NCBI GenBank assembly: GCA_009840005.1
Contig: VXOR01000073.1
Coordinates: 20,417 to 84,416 of the forward strand
Length of the DNA stretch: 64,000 nt
Direction: 5' to 3'
Origin: Gemmatimonadota bacterium
Lineage (GTDB): Bacteria > Latescibacterota > UBA2968 > UBA8231
The position numbers and the translations under genes were made by a program. The notes below the pieces were generated by a model that was not told the DNA's origin, searched no databases, and saw only the letters and a list, made by a program, of their open reading frames with translations. Below, in pieces: positions 32,770 to 40,624 of the stretch. The first letter of the stretch is position 1, and each line of letters begins with the position of its first letter.

Positions 32770-33864
32770 ATGGCCCCGTATAAAGTAGCTATCGTCGGCA
32801 CTGGCATGGTTGCCAACGTCGGTCACATCCCCGCTTGGCTGGAGTTAGCCCCGGCCGTAGAAGTGGTCGGCGTGTTCAATCACACCTTAGCCAAGGCCCA
32901 ACAAACCGCCGACCGCCACGGCATCCCCCATGCGTACGACGTCTGTGGACGCATGATGGACGAGTTGCGCCCCGATATCGTCTCCGTCTGCACCCCCAAT
33001 GTCTCGCACCGTGCGTACACCGAAGCCGCCCTCCAGGCCGGTGCCCACGTCTTTTGCGAAAAACCCGTAGCCGCCAGCTACGCCGATGCAGTAGTCATGT
33101 ACGCAGTGGCCGAGGCCGTCGACCGCCATCTATTTGTCACCCAGACGAGCCGTTTCTCAGGTGCCCATACCGCTGCCAAGCAACTGGCTGACAGCGGCCA
33201 TCTAGGCGAGATGTACTACGCTGAAACCTCAGCCTTCCGCCGCCGTGGCGTGCCCACTTGGGGCCGCTTTCACATGAAAGAAGCCTCGGGCGGCGGTCCG
33301 CTCTACGACATTGGCGTCCACGCCCTCGACGCCCTGCTGTGGATTATGGGCAATCCCAAAGTGGTGGCCGCCTCGGGCGCGACGTACACCAAGCTGGCCG
33401 ACCAGCGCGAAGACGTGGTCACGTCGCTGGCTGACAGCGGTGCGCCAGAGGGCGTGTTTGCGCCCCGAGACTACGACATTGGCGAGTACGATGTCGAGGA
33501 TATGGCCGCTGGCTTTTTGCGCTTGGAAAACGGTGCCACCATCAGCATTCGGGCCAGTTGGGCGGCCAATTTGCCCGATGGCACTGGCGGTACCCTCATC
33601 ATGGGCACCAAGGGCGGACTCACGTTTAATCCGCTCACTTTTATCGGCACTTTGGGCCGCTATCAGGCCGACACTCGGCTCAACGTGCCGTCTGATCCCT
33701 CGGTGCCCTTCTCGGGCCACTGGAAAGCCGCGGCCCACTTCGTCGAAGTACTTGAGGGTCGGGCCGAGCTGATGGTAAAAAAAGAGGAAGTGCTCAACGT
33801 CATGGCCGCCCTAGACGGGCTGTACCGCTCGGCCGCCGAGGGCGAGGAAGTGAGGATAGGCTGA
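32770..33864 (+). CDS. Gfo/Idh/MocA-family NAD(P)-dependent oxidoreductase
   Basis: 364 residues. N-terminal Rossmann fold with VAIVGTGMVANVGHIPAW, then the family mark EKPVAASYADAVVMYAVAE (Glu-Lys-Pro, about residues 97-99), and the C-terminal alpha/beta domain with GGGPLYDIGVHALDALLWIMGNPKVV, where the Asp/His are the usual active-site residues. Typically oxidises or reduces a sugar or cyclitol. Between the two PhyH genes in the operon; its stop overlaps the next start (TGATG), so translation is coupled. Confidence 0.92.
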   Translation: MAPYKVAIVGTGMVANVGHIPAWLELAPAVEVVGVFNHTLAKAQQTADRHGIPHAYDVCGRMMDELRPDIVSVCTPNVSHRAYTEAALQAGAHVFCEKPVAASYADAVVMYAVAEAVDRHLFVTQTSRFSGAHTAAKQLADSGHLGEMYYAETSAFRRRGVPTWGRFHMKEASGGGPLYDIGVHALDALLWIMGNPKVVAASGATYTKLADQREDVVTSLADSGAPEGVFAPRDYDIGEYDVEDMAAGFLRLENGATISIRASWAANLPDGTGGTLIMGTKGGLTFNPLTFIGTLGRYQADTRLNVPSDPSVPFSGHWKAAAHFVEVLEGRAELMVKKEEVLNVMAALDGLYRSAAEGEEVRIG

Positions 33865-35177
33865 TGACCTACCTAAGCGATGCAGCCCTGCAGGATTTTA
33901 TCGTCCAGGGATACCGCGTGGTGCAACCGACCGCGACCGCAGATCTACACGGCGAATTGCACCGCCAAGTCGAACGCGTGCTCGCCACGGGCAATCCGGG
34001 CAACGGCCTGATAGATCGCATTCCCCTATTGCACCAGTTGTTCGCCGATCCGGCAATAGATGAGACCTTGACCGGCATTCTGGGGCCGAGGTACGCCCTC
34101 TGCCGCCACTGCCACTGCCACGATCTCGCGCCGGGCAACCAAGCTCAGAATTGGCACAAGGATTATCCCTTCGGCGGCAATGTGCGCTACCACCGCCCGC
34201 GCTATGTCCTAATGCTGTACTATCCGCATGAGGTAACGCCGGATATGGGGCCTACGGCGCTGGTGCCTAAGACGCAGTACTATATGGATGGCCCCAGCGA
34301 TGAAGTCGCAGGGTTGCCCCTGACCTGCGCGGCGGGCACCGTGGTCATCACCCACTACGAATTGTGGCACCGGGCCACGGCCAATCGCTCGCCCCGGACG
34401 CGCTACATGCTGAAGTTCCTCTTTACCCGCACCCAAGAGGGCACACCAGAACAGCGCAGCCGGTGGCTGCCCACAGGACGCCACGCAGCTTTGTACCGCA
34501 CGCTGTGGCGCTGGTACGGGGGACAGGCTCCCGCCTTGAGGCCACGGCGGTCGGTGGCTGCCTTGCAGGCGGCTTTGCGCGACCCCGATGAACGGGTGCG
34601 GATAGATGCCTATTACGACTTGGGGACGCTGGGAGCCGAAGGGGTGCCGGTATTGATGGCAGCGCTCAAAGACGAGTCCGCCCGGCGTTGGCAAACCAAT
34701 CTCGAACGCGGCGATTTTACCAATCCCAGCCAGTTGGAAAGTCCCTACGGGCTGGCTGCGGCCGGTGCTGTCGCAGTGCCCGCGCTCGTCGAGGCGTTGC
34801 AGGATCGGGATTGGTGGCTGCGCGCCGGGGCGGCTAGTGCCCTAGGCTGCATGGGTGCCGAGGCTCAGGAAGCGGCCTCGGCCCTTGCCGCAGCATTGCA
34901 GGACGACAGCGAATGGGTCTGCCGCAATGCCGCCGATGCCTTGAGCAATATGGGCCAAGTGCCGGCGGCAGTACCAGCTTTGACACAAGCGCTGGACGAT
35001 AGCCGCGCGATGACGCCTTGGTCTCTGTCCGATGCGCCGCTGTGCGAAAATGCAGCTATGGCGCTGGCTAAATGGAGGGCACCGGCCGCGGCGGTAACCG
35101 CCTTGCACCGGGCGCGTCAGCAGGGCAATGAATACGTGCGATCCTGGGCCGAATGGGCGTTGGACCGCCGCTTTTAG
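33864..35177 (+). CDS. PhyH-like dioxygenase fused to HEAT/PBS-lyase repeats
   Basis: 437 residues. Residues 1-215 are a PhyH-type oxygenase: H98-x-D100 (NWHKDYPFGG), H169 in HYELWHRATANRS, and Arg residues at 178-180. Residues about 225-437 are a series of alpha-helical HEAT/PBS-lyase repeats (VAALQAALRDPDERVRIDAYYDLGTLG, VPALVEALQDRDWWLRAGAASALGCMG, ALAAALQDDSEWVCRNAADALSNMG). The repeats suggest a protein- or large-substrate-binding scaffold on an oxygenase, an unusual pairing. ATG at 33864 overlaps the previous stop. Function unknown. Confidence 0.85.
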   Translation: MTYLSDAALQDFIVQGYRVVQPTATADLHGELHRQVERVLATGNPGNGLIDRIPLLHQLFADPAIDETLTGILGPRYALCRHCHCHDLAPGNQAQNWHKDYPFGGNVRYHRPRYVLMLYYPHEVTPDMGPTALVPKTQYYMDGPSDEVAGLPLTCAAGTVVITHYELWHRATANRSPRTRYMLKFLFTRTQEGTPEQRSRWLPTGRHAALYRTLWRWYGGQAPALRPRRSVAALQAALRDPDERVRIDAYYDLGTLGAEGVPVLMAALKDESARRWQTNLERGDFTNPSQLESPYGLAAAGAVAVPALVEALQDRDWWLRAGAASALGCMGAEAQEAASALAAALQDDSEWVCRNAADALSNMGQVPAAVPALTQALDDSRAMTPWSLSDAPLCENAAMALAKWRAPAAAVTALHRARQQGNEYVRSWAEWALDRRF

Positions 35178-35211
35178 GAGAGGGTCCTATAAGCCTTATT
35201 GAGGAGCTATA

Positions 35212-37890
35212 ATGAACTTGGTTTTTCCCTTTAGCGAAGCAGCCCGGCTGCCCATGGCCGGGGACAATGTGGCGATTGCCACTCGGCGCTTGGAAGCGGG
35301 CACGGGTATAGACTACGAGGGACGGTCGTTCACTTTGTCGCACACGGTGATGGAAGGCCATCGCTTTGCCGTCGAGCCGATTGAACCCGGCCAGTTTTTG
35401 CTGTCGTGGCAACTGCCCTTTGGCGTGGCCGAGCGCGCCCTGCAGCCGGGCGACTACGCCTGCAACCAGAGTATGCTCGACGCCTTGGGCATTCGGCAAT
35501 TGGACTTCGACCTGCCCGAGCAGGCCAATTTCGTCGATCGCATTGAGCCGTATCAATTGGACCCGGCGAATTTTCAGCCTGGCGTTGCGCTCGCTCCGCA
35601 TGAGGAGCGGCGGACTTTCCTAGGCTACGGCCGCGCTGGGGGACGGGGCGTGGGCACGCGCAATTACATCGTCGTCTTGGGCACGTCCTCGCGCACGGCT
35701 AGTTATGCCCGGCTGTTGGCCGAGCGCTGGAGCGACCGACCGGCTGGCGATGGCGTGGTGCCGATTGCCCACACCGAGGGCGGCGGTGGATCCGATCCCA
35801 ATAACCGCGAACTTTTATTGCGCACGCTGGCCGGCTTTGTCGTCCACCCCAACGTCGGCGCTGTGCTGGCGGTGGACTACGGCAGCGAAGCTGTGACCAA
35901 CAAGATGCTGCGGGAGTACATGGTGGCGCACGGCTATGGGCTCGACCACGTTCGGCATTGCTTTATGAGCTTGGACGGTTCCTTTGCGGCGCGTTTGGCA
36001 GAGGGCGAGCGGCAAGTGGCCGCTTGGGCCGAGGAAATGGCGGGCGAGGAGCGGGGCGAACACGACCTAAGCCATCTCAAGATCGCCTTGCAGTGCGGCG
36101 GCTCGGATGCCTTTTCGGGCATTTCGGGGAATCCGCTGGCCGCTTGGGTGGCGCGCGAGTTGATTCGCTACGGCGGCGCGGCCAACCTCGCCGAGACCGA
36201 CGAGCTGATCGGTGCCGAACCGTACGTGCTGCAAAACGTCAAGAATGTGGAGACTGCGCGCACCTTTTTGCACATGGTCGAGCGCTTCAAGGAGCGGGTG
36301 TCGTGGCACGGTGCTTCAGCCGAGGGCAATCCCTCGGGGGGCAACAAATTTCGCGGTCTGTACAATATCGCGCTCAAGTCCATTGGCGCGGCGCGCAAGC
36401 GCGATCCAGACGTGCGCTTGGACTACGCCATTGAGTACGGCGAGCCGCTCAAAGGGGGTGGTTTCTACTTTATGGATAGTCCGGGCAATGACTTGGAAAG
36501 CATTGCCGGGCAGGTGGCCAGCGGCTGCAACGTCATTTTCTTTGTCACGGGCAACGGTTCCATTACCAATTTCCCCTTTGTGCCGACGGTCAAGATCGTC
36601 ACCACCTCGGAGCGCTACCAATTGTTGGCCGCGGATCTCGATGTCAATGCTGGGGCCTACTTGGATGGCTCGCCGATGGACGAGTTGGGTCAGGAACTGT
36701 TCGAGCGCACCTTGCGGGTGGCCTCGGGCGAGCGTTCGCTGGGCGAGCGGGCTGGCCATGCCCAAGTGTCCATCTGGCGCAACTGGCAACAGACCGATAT
36801 CAGCCAGTTGGAGAAACTGTTGGCCGCTCCCGTGCCCGAGGGTCGGCCCGCTCCGGTGCGGCCCGAAGTTGGACCAGCAGTGTCATTCCCCATGCTGGAC
36901 GGGGCTATAGATCAGGTGGGGCTGGTTTTGCCCACCAGCCTGTGCGCTGGCCAGATCGCCCGCATGTGCGCCGAGCGGCTCAATGCCCGGCAAGTGGGCC
37001 GCGAGCGGGGCCTGTCGCGTTTTGTCGCCTTGGTCCACACCGAGGGCTGTGGGCTGTCTTCGAGCGGTGCCACCGAGCAAATGCACTTGCGCACCATGAT
37101 GGGGTACGCAGCGCATCCGCTGGCGCGGCGCGTTTTGCTGCTGGAGCACGGCTGCGAAAAGACGCATAACGATTACATGCGCAACGGCCTTGAGGAATGG
37201 GGTTTGGACCCGGCTGTTTTCGGCTGGGCGTCAGTGCAGTTAGACGGCGGCATTGTCAAGGCCATGGACCGGGTCGAGGCGTGGTTCCGCCAAGCGCTGG
37301 CCGAGACGGAAGCACCCGTTGCCGTGGAAGGCGGCTTGGGTGCCTTGCGCTTGGGGATGCAGGCAACCGGTGCGCTGGGGAAGGACGCGGCGCGGTCTTT
37401 TGCCCAATTGACGCGCTGGGTAGTGACCGGGGGTGGCACTGTGGTCGTGCCGCACAACGCGGCACTGCTGCAGGAACCGGCGTATCTGGACTCCGTGTTA
37501 GTCGAGCCGTCGAATGCCGCGACATTGCCCTATGGACAGGCGGCCGCGGAGCCGGGTTTTTACATCATGGAGACGCCGACTGACCACTGGGTGGAGACGG
37601 CTACCGGACTGGGTGCTACGGGCGTGAATCTGATCTTGGCTCATACTGGCGAGCATCCTCTACAGGGGCATCCCTTGACGCCGGTGGTGCAGGTGAGTGC
37701 GAATCCGACGGTGACGGCGCTCTACGGCGATGACATTGATTTGGCTCTGACAGGTGCGGCCGACGATTGGGCCGAGCAACTGGCCGTTTTGTTGGCCGAG
37801 GTGGCGCGAGGCGATCACGTCCCCGGTGCCTTGCAGCAACGCAACGTCGATTTTCAATTGACGCGGGGTTTGTTGGGGGTTTCGACCTGA
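35212..37890 (+). CDS. Double-length UxaA/GarD-type (altronate/galactarate) dehydratase-like protein
   Basis: 892 residues against about 500 for altronate dehydratase. Residues 10-100 form an SAF-like domain; residues 140-520 are a UxaA core (GYGRAGGRGVGTRNYIVVLG, AHTEGGGG, CGGSDAFSGISGNPLAAW, MDSPGNDLESIAGQVASGCNVIFFVTGNGS). Residues 570-890 repeat the same core in diverged form (VHTEGCGLSSSG, LLLEHGCEKTHNDYM, METPTDHWVETATGLGATGVNLILAHTGEH), giving an internal duplication. GAGGAG ribosome site 5 bases before the ATG. Last gene of the PhyH operon; predicted to dehydrate a hydroxy-acid. Its 3' end is duplicated at 40087-40169. Confidence 0.85.
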   Translation: MNLVFPFSEAARLPMAGDNVAIATRRLEAGTGIDYEGRSFTLSHTVMEGHRFAVEPIEPGQFLLSWQLPFGVAERALQPGDYACNQSMLDALGIRQLDFDLPEQANFVDRIEPYQLDPANFQPGVALAPHEERRTFLGYGRAGGRGVGTRNYIVVLGTSSRTASYARLLAERWSDRPAGDGVVPIAHTEGGGGSDPNNRELLLRTLAGFVVHPNVGAVLAVDYGSEAVTNKMLREYMVAHGYGLDHVRHCFMSLDGSFAARLAEGERQVAAWAEEMAGEERGEHDLSHLKIALQCGGSDAFSGISGNPLAAWVARELIRYGGAANLAETDELIGAEPYVLQNVKNVETARTFLHMVERFKERVSWHGASAEGNPSGGNKFRGLYNIALKSIGAARKRDPDVRLDYAIEYGEPLKGGGFYFMDSPGNDLESIAGQVASGCNVIFFVTGNGSITNFPFVPTVKIVTTSERYQLLAADLDVNAGAYLDGSPMDELGQELFERTLRVASGERSLGERAGHAQVSIWRNWQQTDISQLEKLLAAPVPEGRPAPVRPEVGPAVSFPMLDGAIDQVGLVLPTSLCAGQIARMCAERLNARQVGRERGLSRFVALVHTEGCGLSSSGATEQMHLRTMMGYAAHPLARRVLLLEHGCEKTHNDYMRNGLEEWGLDPAVFGWASVQLDGGIVKAMDRVEAWFRQALAETEAPVAVEGGLGALRLGMQATGALGKDAARSFAQLTRWVVTGGGTVVVPHNAALLQEPAYLDSVLVEPSNAATLPYGQAAAEPGFYIMETPTDHWVETATGLGATGVNLILAHTGEHPLQGHPLTPVVQVSANPTVTALYGDDIDLALTGAADDWAEQLAVLLAEVARGDHVPGALQQRNVDFQLTRGLLGVST

Positions 37891-38020
37891 ATCAATATAT
37901 CGGCTGCGACAGCCACGCCCAACTCTCCGGCGAATGGTTTGAAATTGTGCCCCTCTTTGCTTATGATTGTCTAAGTGGAGATGCTTTTAGTTCCCACAAT
38001 AGGAATGTGCTTTGATCACT

Positions 38021-38161
38021 ATGCTCGCCGATAAAATTCATCGCTCCGGCACTGGGTCTAGGTCCGACCAGCTGCCCGGACTGTTCTCTACGTTTGCCGC
38101 TGCCAGCGCGGCCGGGGCGGCCTATGCCGTGTACGGGGCAGTGGAAACGCCGAGCGACTGA
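38021..38161 (+). CDS. Possible short protein, 46 residues (weak)
   Basis: ATG CTC GCC start; reads MLADKIHRSG... with an Ala-rich end (STFAAASAAGAAYAVYGAV) before TGA. There is no clear ribosome site. No family is recognised. It may be a small hypothetical protein, a relic, or chance; composition rich in Ala, Gly and Ser favours chance. Confidence 0.2.
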   Translation: MLADKIHRSGTGSRSDQLPGLFSTFAAASAAGAAYAVYGAVETPSD

Positions 38162-38189
38162 TGTGAACCAATAATTATCTCTTCGTCGA

Positions 38190-38227
38190 ATCCCGCTGCT
38201 CATTGAAAGAGCAGCGGGATTTTTTTG
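38190..38227 (+). terminator. Rho-independent terminator ahead of alaS
   Basis: 12-bp perfect stem ATCCCGCTGCTC / GAGCAGCGGGAT (38190-38201 and 38209-38220) with the 7-base loop ATTGAAA, followed by seven T residues. It most probably ends the PhyH-UxaA operon transcript, 300 bases after its last gene; an attenuator for the alaS gene is an alternative. Confidence 0.9.
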
Positions 38228-38253
38228 TTCTGTGAGGAAAGGAGCGTTCAACC

Positions 38254-40089
38254 ATGGAATACCGCATCACGGCCAGTCAACTGAGGCAGAAGTACTTCGA
38301 CTTTTTTACCCAGCGCGGCCATTGCCGCATTGCATCGGCCCCCATCGTACCCGACAACGACCCGACGGCCCTCTTCATCTCGGCGGGCATGCAACCCCTG
38401 GTGCCCTATATAATGGGCCAACCGCACCCAGCCGGTCGGCGTCTGGTCAACGTGCAAAAGTGTTTCCGCACTAGCGATATCGACCAAGTGGGCAATACTA
38501 CGCATCTCACTTTTTTCGAAATGCTGGGCAACTGGTCGTTGGGGGCGTACTTCAAACGGGAGATGATTCCTTGGAGTTGGGAATTTCTCACCGGAAAGGA
38601 GGGCCTAGCTCTGGATCCGCGCCGTCTGTACGTCACGGTTTTCGCCGGGGACGATCAAGTGGAAAAAGACCGGGAGTCAGTGGATTTGTGGCGGAAACAA
38701 TTCGCCCAAGCGGGTATAGGAGCCGCCGAGGGCGAGCGCATTTTTCCGCTGGGACGAGCCGACAATTGGTGGGGGCCGGTGGGTCGTACCGGGCCCTGCG
38801 GACCCGATACAGAGATGTTTTTCGATGCCGGTGGGGTACCGTGCGGCCCGGATTGTCGGCCGGGTTGTTCCTGCGGCAAGTACGTGGAGATCTGGAACGA
38901 CGTATTCATGGAATACGAAAAAAAAGCCGACGGGACCTGGGGCCGTCTAGCCCAGCAGACCGTGGACACCGGCATGGGCCTAGCCCGCGTTTTGACTATG
39001 CTCAATGGCTTAGACTCGGTCTACGATATCGATACGCTGCGGCCTTTGGTCGACCAGATCGGCCGCATGAGCGGCAGGACATGCGAGCGCCACGCCCGGT
39101 CTTTCCGCATTGTCGCCGACCACGCCAACGCCGCCTGCCACTTGGCCGCCGACGGGGTGGAGCCGGCCAATACCGAGCGGGGCTATGTGCTGCGCCGGCT
39201 CATCCGTCGGGCCGTGGTCCACGCCCGCCGTCTAGGCATTGAACAGAGTATCTGGGCCCCGCTGTTCGAGCGGGTGCGGGCTGGAGGGGGTGAAGTGTAC
39301 CCCGAACTGGAAAGTCGGGCTGGACAGATCTTGGACGCTTTGCAGGGCGAGGAAGAACAGTTCGAGCACACCTTGAAAGAAGGACTGAAACGCTTTGAAC
39401 AAGTGGCCCGAAGGAGCGAGGAGACCATTGAGGGAGAACGCGCTTTCGATTTGTTCGCCACGTACGGTTTCCCCCTGGAAATGACCCAGGAGTTGGCCCA
39501 AGAGCGCGGTTTGGCCGTCGATACAAAGGCTTTTCAGCGGGCCTTTGCCCGGCACCAGGAACTATCGCGCCGCAGCGCTGGCCAGCAATTCGCCGGCGGC
39601 TTGGCTGATCGTTCTTCTGCGGCCACCCACTACCACACAGCAACGCATTTGCTGCACGCCGCTCTGCGACGGGTATTGGGCAGGCACGTCGAACAGCGCG
39701 GCAGCCATATAACGGAGGAGCGGCTGCGCTTTGATTTTGCCCATCCGCGACCCCTCAAAGCCGGGGAAATCGAGCAGGTCGAGAGCTTGGTCAACGCCGC
39801 CATCGAGCGCGACTTTGCAGTGTGCAGCGCAGAGATGGCGCTGGAGCAGGCCCGTGAGAGCGGGGCCCTTGGCTTATTCGGGGACCGGTACGGGGAAAGC
39901 GTACAGGTCTACGCCATTGGCGAATTGGCCCACGCGCCCCAGGGTGATCCACAGGGGCCGACTTTCAGCAAAGAGATCTGCGGTGGCCCCCACGTGGAGC
40001 GCACGGGTTTGCTGGGGCGCTTCCGCATTGTGCGCGAGCAATCGGCCAGCCGGGGGGTGCGGCGCATCCGGGCGGTCTTGGAGGCTTGA
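38254..40089 (+). CDS. alaS: Alanine--tRNA ligase, short form lacking the C-terminal C-Ala domain
   Basis: 611 residues against about 870 for typical bacterial AlaRS. The catalytic core is intact (MEYRITASQLRQKYFDFFTQRGH, motif 2 RTSDIDQVGNTTHLTFFEMLGNW, and the tRNA-recognition part NTERGYVLRRLIRRAVVHARRLG). The editing domain keeps the HTATH site (H461, H465) and the CGGPH site (C576, H580). The C-Ala oligomerisation domain is absent; the protein ends RRIRAVLEA. Short forms are known in some lineages such as spirochaetes and mitochondria. An unusual CGPDCRPGCSCG cluster (about residues 199-210) could be a zinc site. Flanked by direct repeats of the uxaA-like 3' end, so it could be acquired or a second copy. 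Confidence 0.9.
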   Translation: MEYRITASQLRQKYFDFFTQRGHCRIASAPIVPDNDPTALFISAGMQPLVPYIMGQPHPAGRRLVNVQKCFRTSDIDQVGNTTHLTFFEMLGNWSLGAYFKREMIPWSWEFLTGKEGLALDPRRLYVTVFAGDDQVEKDRESVDLWRKQFAQAGIGAAEGERIFPLGRADNWWGPVGRTGPCGPDTEMFFDAGGVPCGPDCRPGCSCGKYVEIWNDVFMEYEKKADGTWGRLAQQTVDTGMGLARVLTMLNGLDSVYDIDTLRPLVDQIGRMSGRTCERHARSFRIVADHANAACHLAADGVEPANTERGYVLRRLIRRAVVHARRLGIEQSIWAPLFERVRAGGGEVYPELESRAGQILDALQGEEEQFEHTLKEGLKRFEQVARRSEETIEGERAFDLFATYGFPLEMTQELAQERGLAVDTKAFQRAFARHQELSRRSAGQQFAGGLADRSSAATHYHTATHLLHAALRRVLGRHVEQRGSHITEERLRFDFAHPRPLKAGEIEQVESLVNAAIERDFAVCSAEMALEQARESGALGLFGDRYGESVQVYAIGELAHAPQGDPQGPTFSKEICGGPHVERTGLLGRFRIVREQSASRGVRRIRAVLEA

Positions 40090-40598
40090 GCGACCACATC
40101 TCCGGTGCCTTGCAGCAGCGCAACGTCGATTTTCAATTGATGCGGGGTTTGCTGGGGGTGTCGACCTGAGTGGAGAGAGGGAACGCCTCTCGGTGTCCGG
40201 TACCCAAGCCGAATGCCATCGCAAGACGCCGTTTGGCTTGAAGGTTCGCGGCTCGGTACTATCCCATCCGCAGAGACGGTAATATGAGCTACCTCTTCCT
40301 CTTTAGGTCGGATGACAATATCAACATCCCGATCTAGCGCATTTAGGAAGGCCAAGAGCTTTTCAACGGAGAATTTATCGAACTGCCCTCTCTTCAGGTC
40401 GGAGACCCGTCCTTGGGCAATGCCGAGTAGGGTGCCGGCGTCTTTCTGGGTTAGGCCGCTCTCCTCGATGATACCTAAAATTTTTGTGGCGATGCTTGCT
40501 TTTAATGCCCACTCCTCTGGATTGGCATATCCTAAGTCAGCGTAAACGTTCGTCGATCCCTCATAGTACTCAGCATCGCCTACTTTTCTGTTCTTCAT
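39909..40598 (-). CDS. XRE/HigA2-like helix-turn-helix protein whose C-terminus reads through into repeat and alaS antisense
   Basis: 229 residues as read, but only residues 1-108 resemble the family: EWALKASIATKILGIIEESGLTQKDAGTLLGIAQGRVSDLKRGQFDKFSVEKLLAFLNALDRDVDIVIRPK is a HigA2/HTH_37-type antitoxin domain. After about residue 112 (near 40265) the frame continues through the uxaA-like duplicate and the alaS antisense strand to a stop at 39909; that tail is low-complexity shadow sequence. So the natural stop has probably been lost by a rearrangement at the junction. GAGAG ribosome site ahead of ATG 40598. No RelE-like toxin adjoins. A+T-rich compared with neighbours. Confidence 0.75.
   Translation of the reverse strand: MKNRKVGDAEYYEGSTNVYADLGYANPEEWALKASIATKILGIIEESGLTQKDAGTLLGIAQGRVSDLKRGQFDKFSVEKLLAFLNALDRDVDIVIRPKEEEVAHITVSADGIVPSREPSSQTASCDGIRLGYRTPRGVPSLHSGRHPQQTPHQLKIDVALLQGTGDVVAQASKTARMRRTPRLADCSRTMRKRPSKPVRSTWGPPQISLLKVGPCGSPWGAWANSPMA
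40087..40169 (+). pseudogene. Duplicated 3' remnant of the UxaA-like gene
   Basis: Immediately after the alaS stop the sequence reads DHISGALQQRNVDFQLMRGL followed by LGVST and TGA. This matches the C-terminus of the UxaA-like protein (DHVPGALQQRNVDFQLTRGL, LGVST, 37815-37890), with nearly all residues identical. It is a direct repeat of about 78 bases flanking the alaS segment, left from a tandem uxaA-like copy or from a recombination event. Confidence 0.85.
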
Positions 40599-40624
40599 AA
40601 CGTTCTCTCTTCTGTCGGCTACTG

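Larger units (their letters stand above)
37891..38253. other. 363-base region between uxaA-like gene and alaS: short ORF and terminator only
   Basis: The gap holds one short open frame (38021-38161), a strong rho-independent terminator (38190-38227) and a GAGGAAAGGAG ribosome site for alaS. No T-box elements are recognised ahead of the alaS gene. Nothing else can be supported. Confidence 0.7.

Noticed and set aside
38021..38161. Small peptide or signalling gene before the terminator
   Set aside because: No ribosome site or family resemblance; kept only as a low-confidence feature.
37961..38251. Minus-strand open frame containing GAMNFIGEHSDQ, resembling the galactokinase signature GRxNLIGEHxD
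   Set aside because: Only about ten residues match; no other galactokinase sequence lies before or after in any frame, and the frame overlaps the terminator. Likely coincidence, though a very decayed galK piece cannot be excluded.
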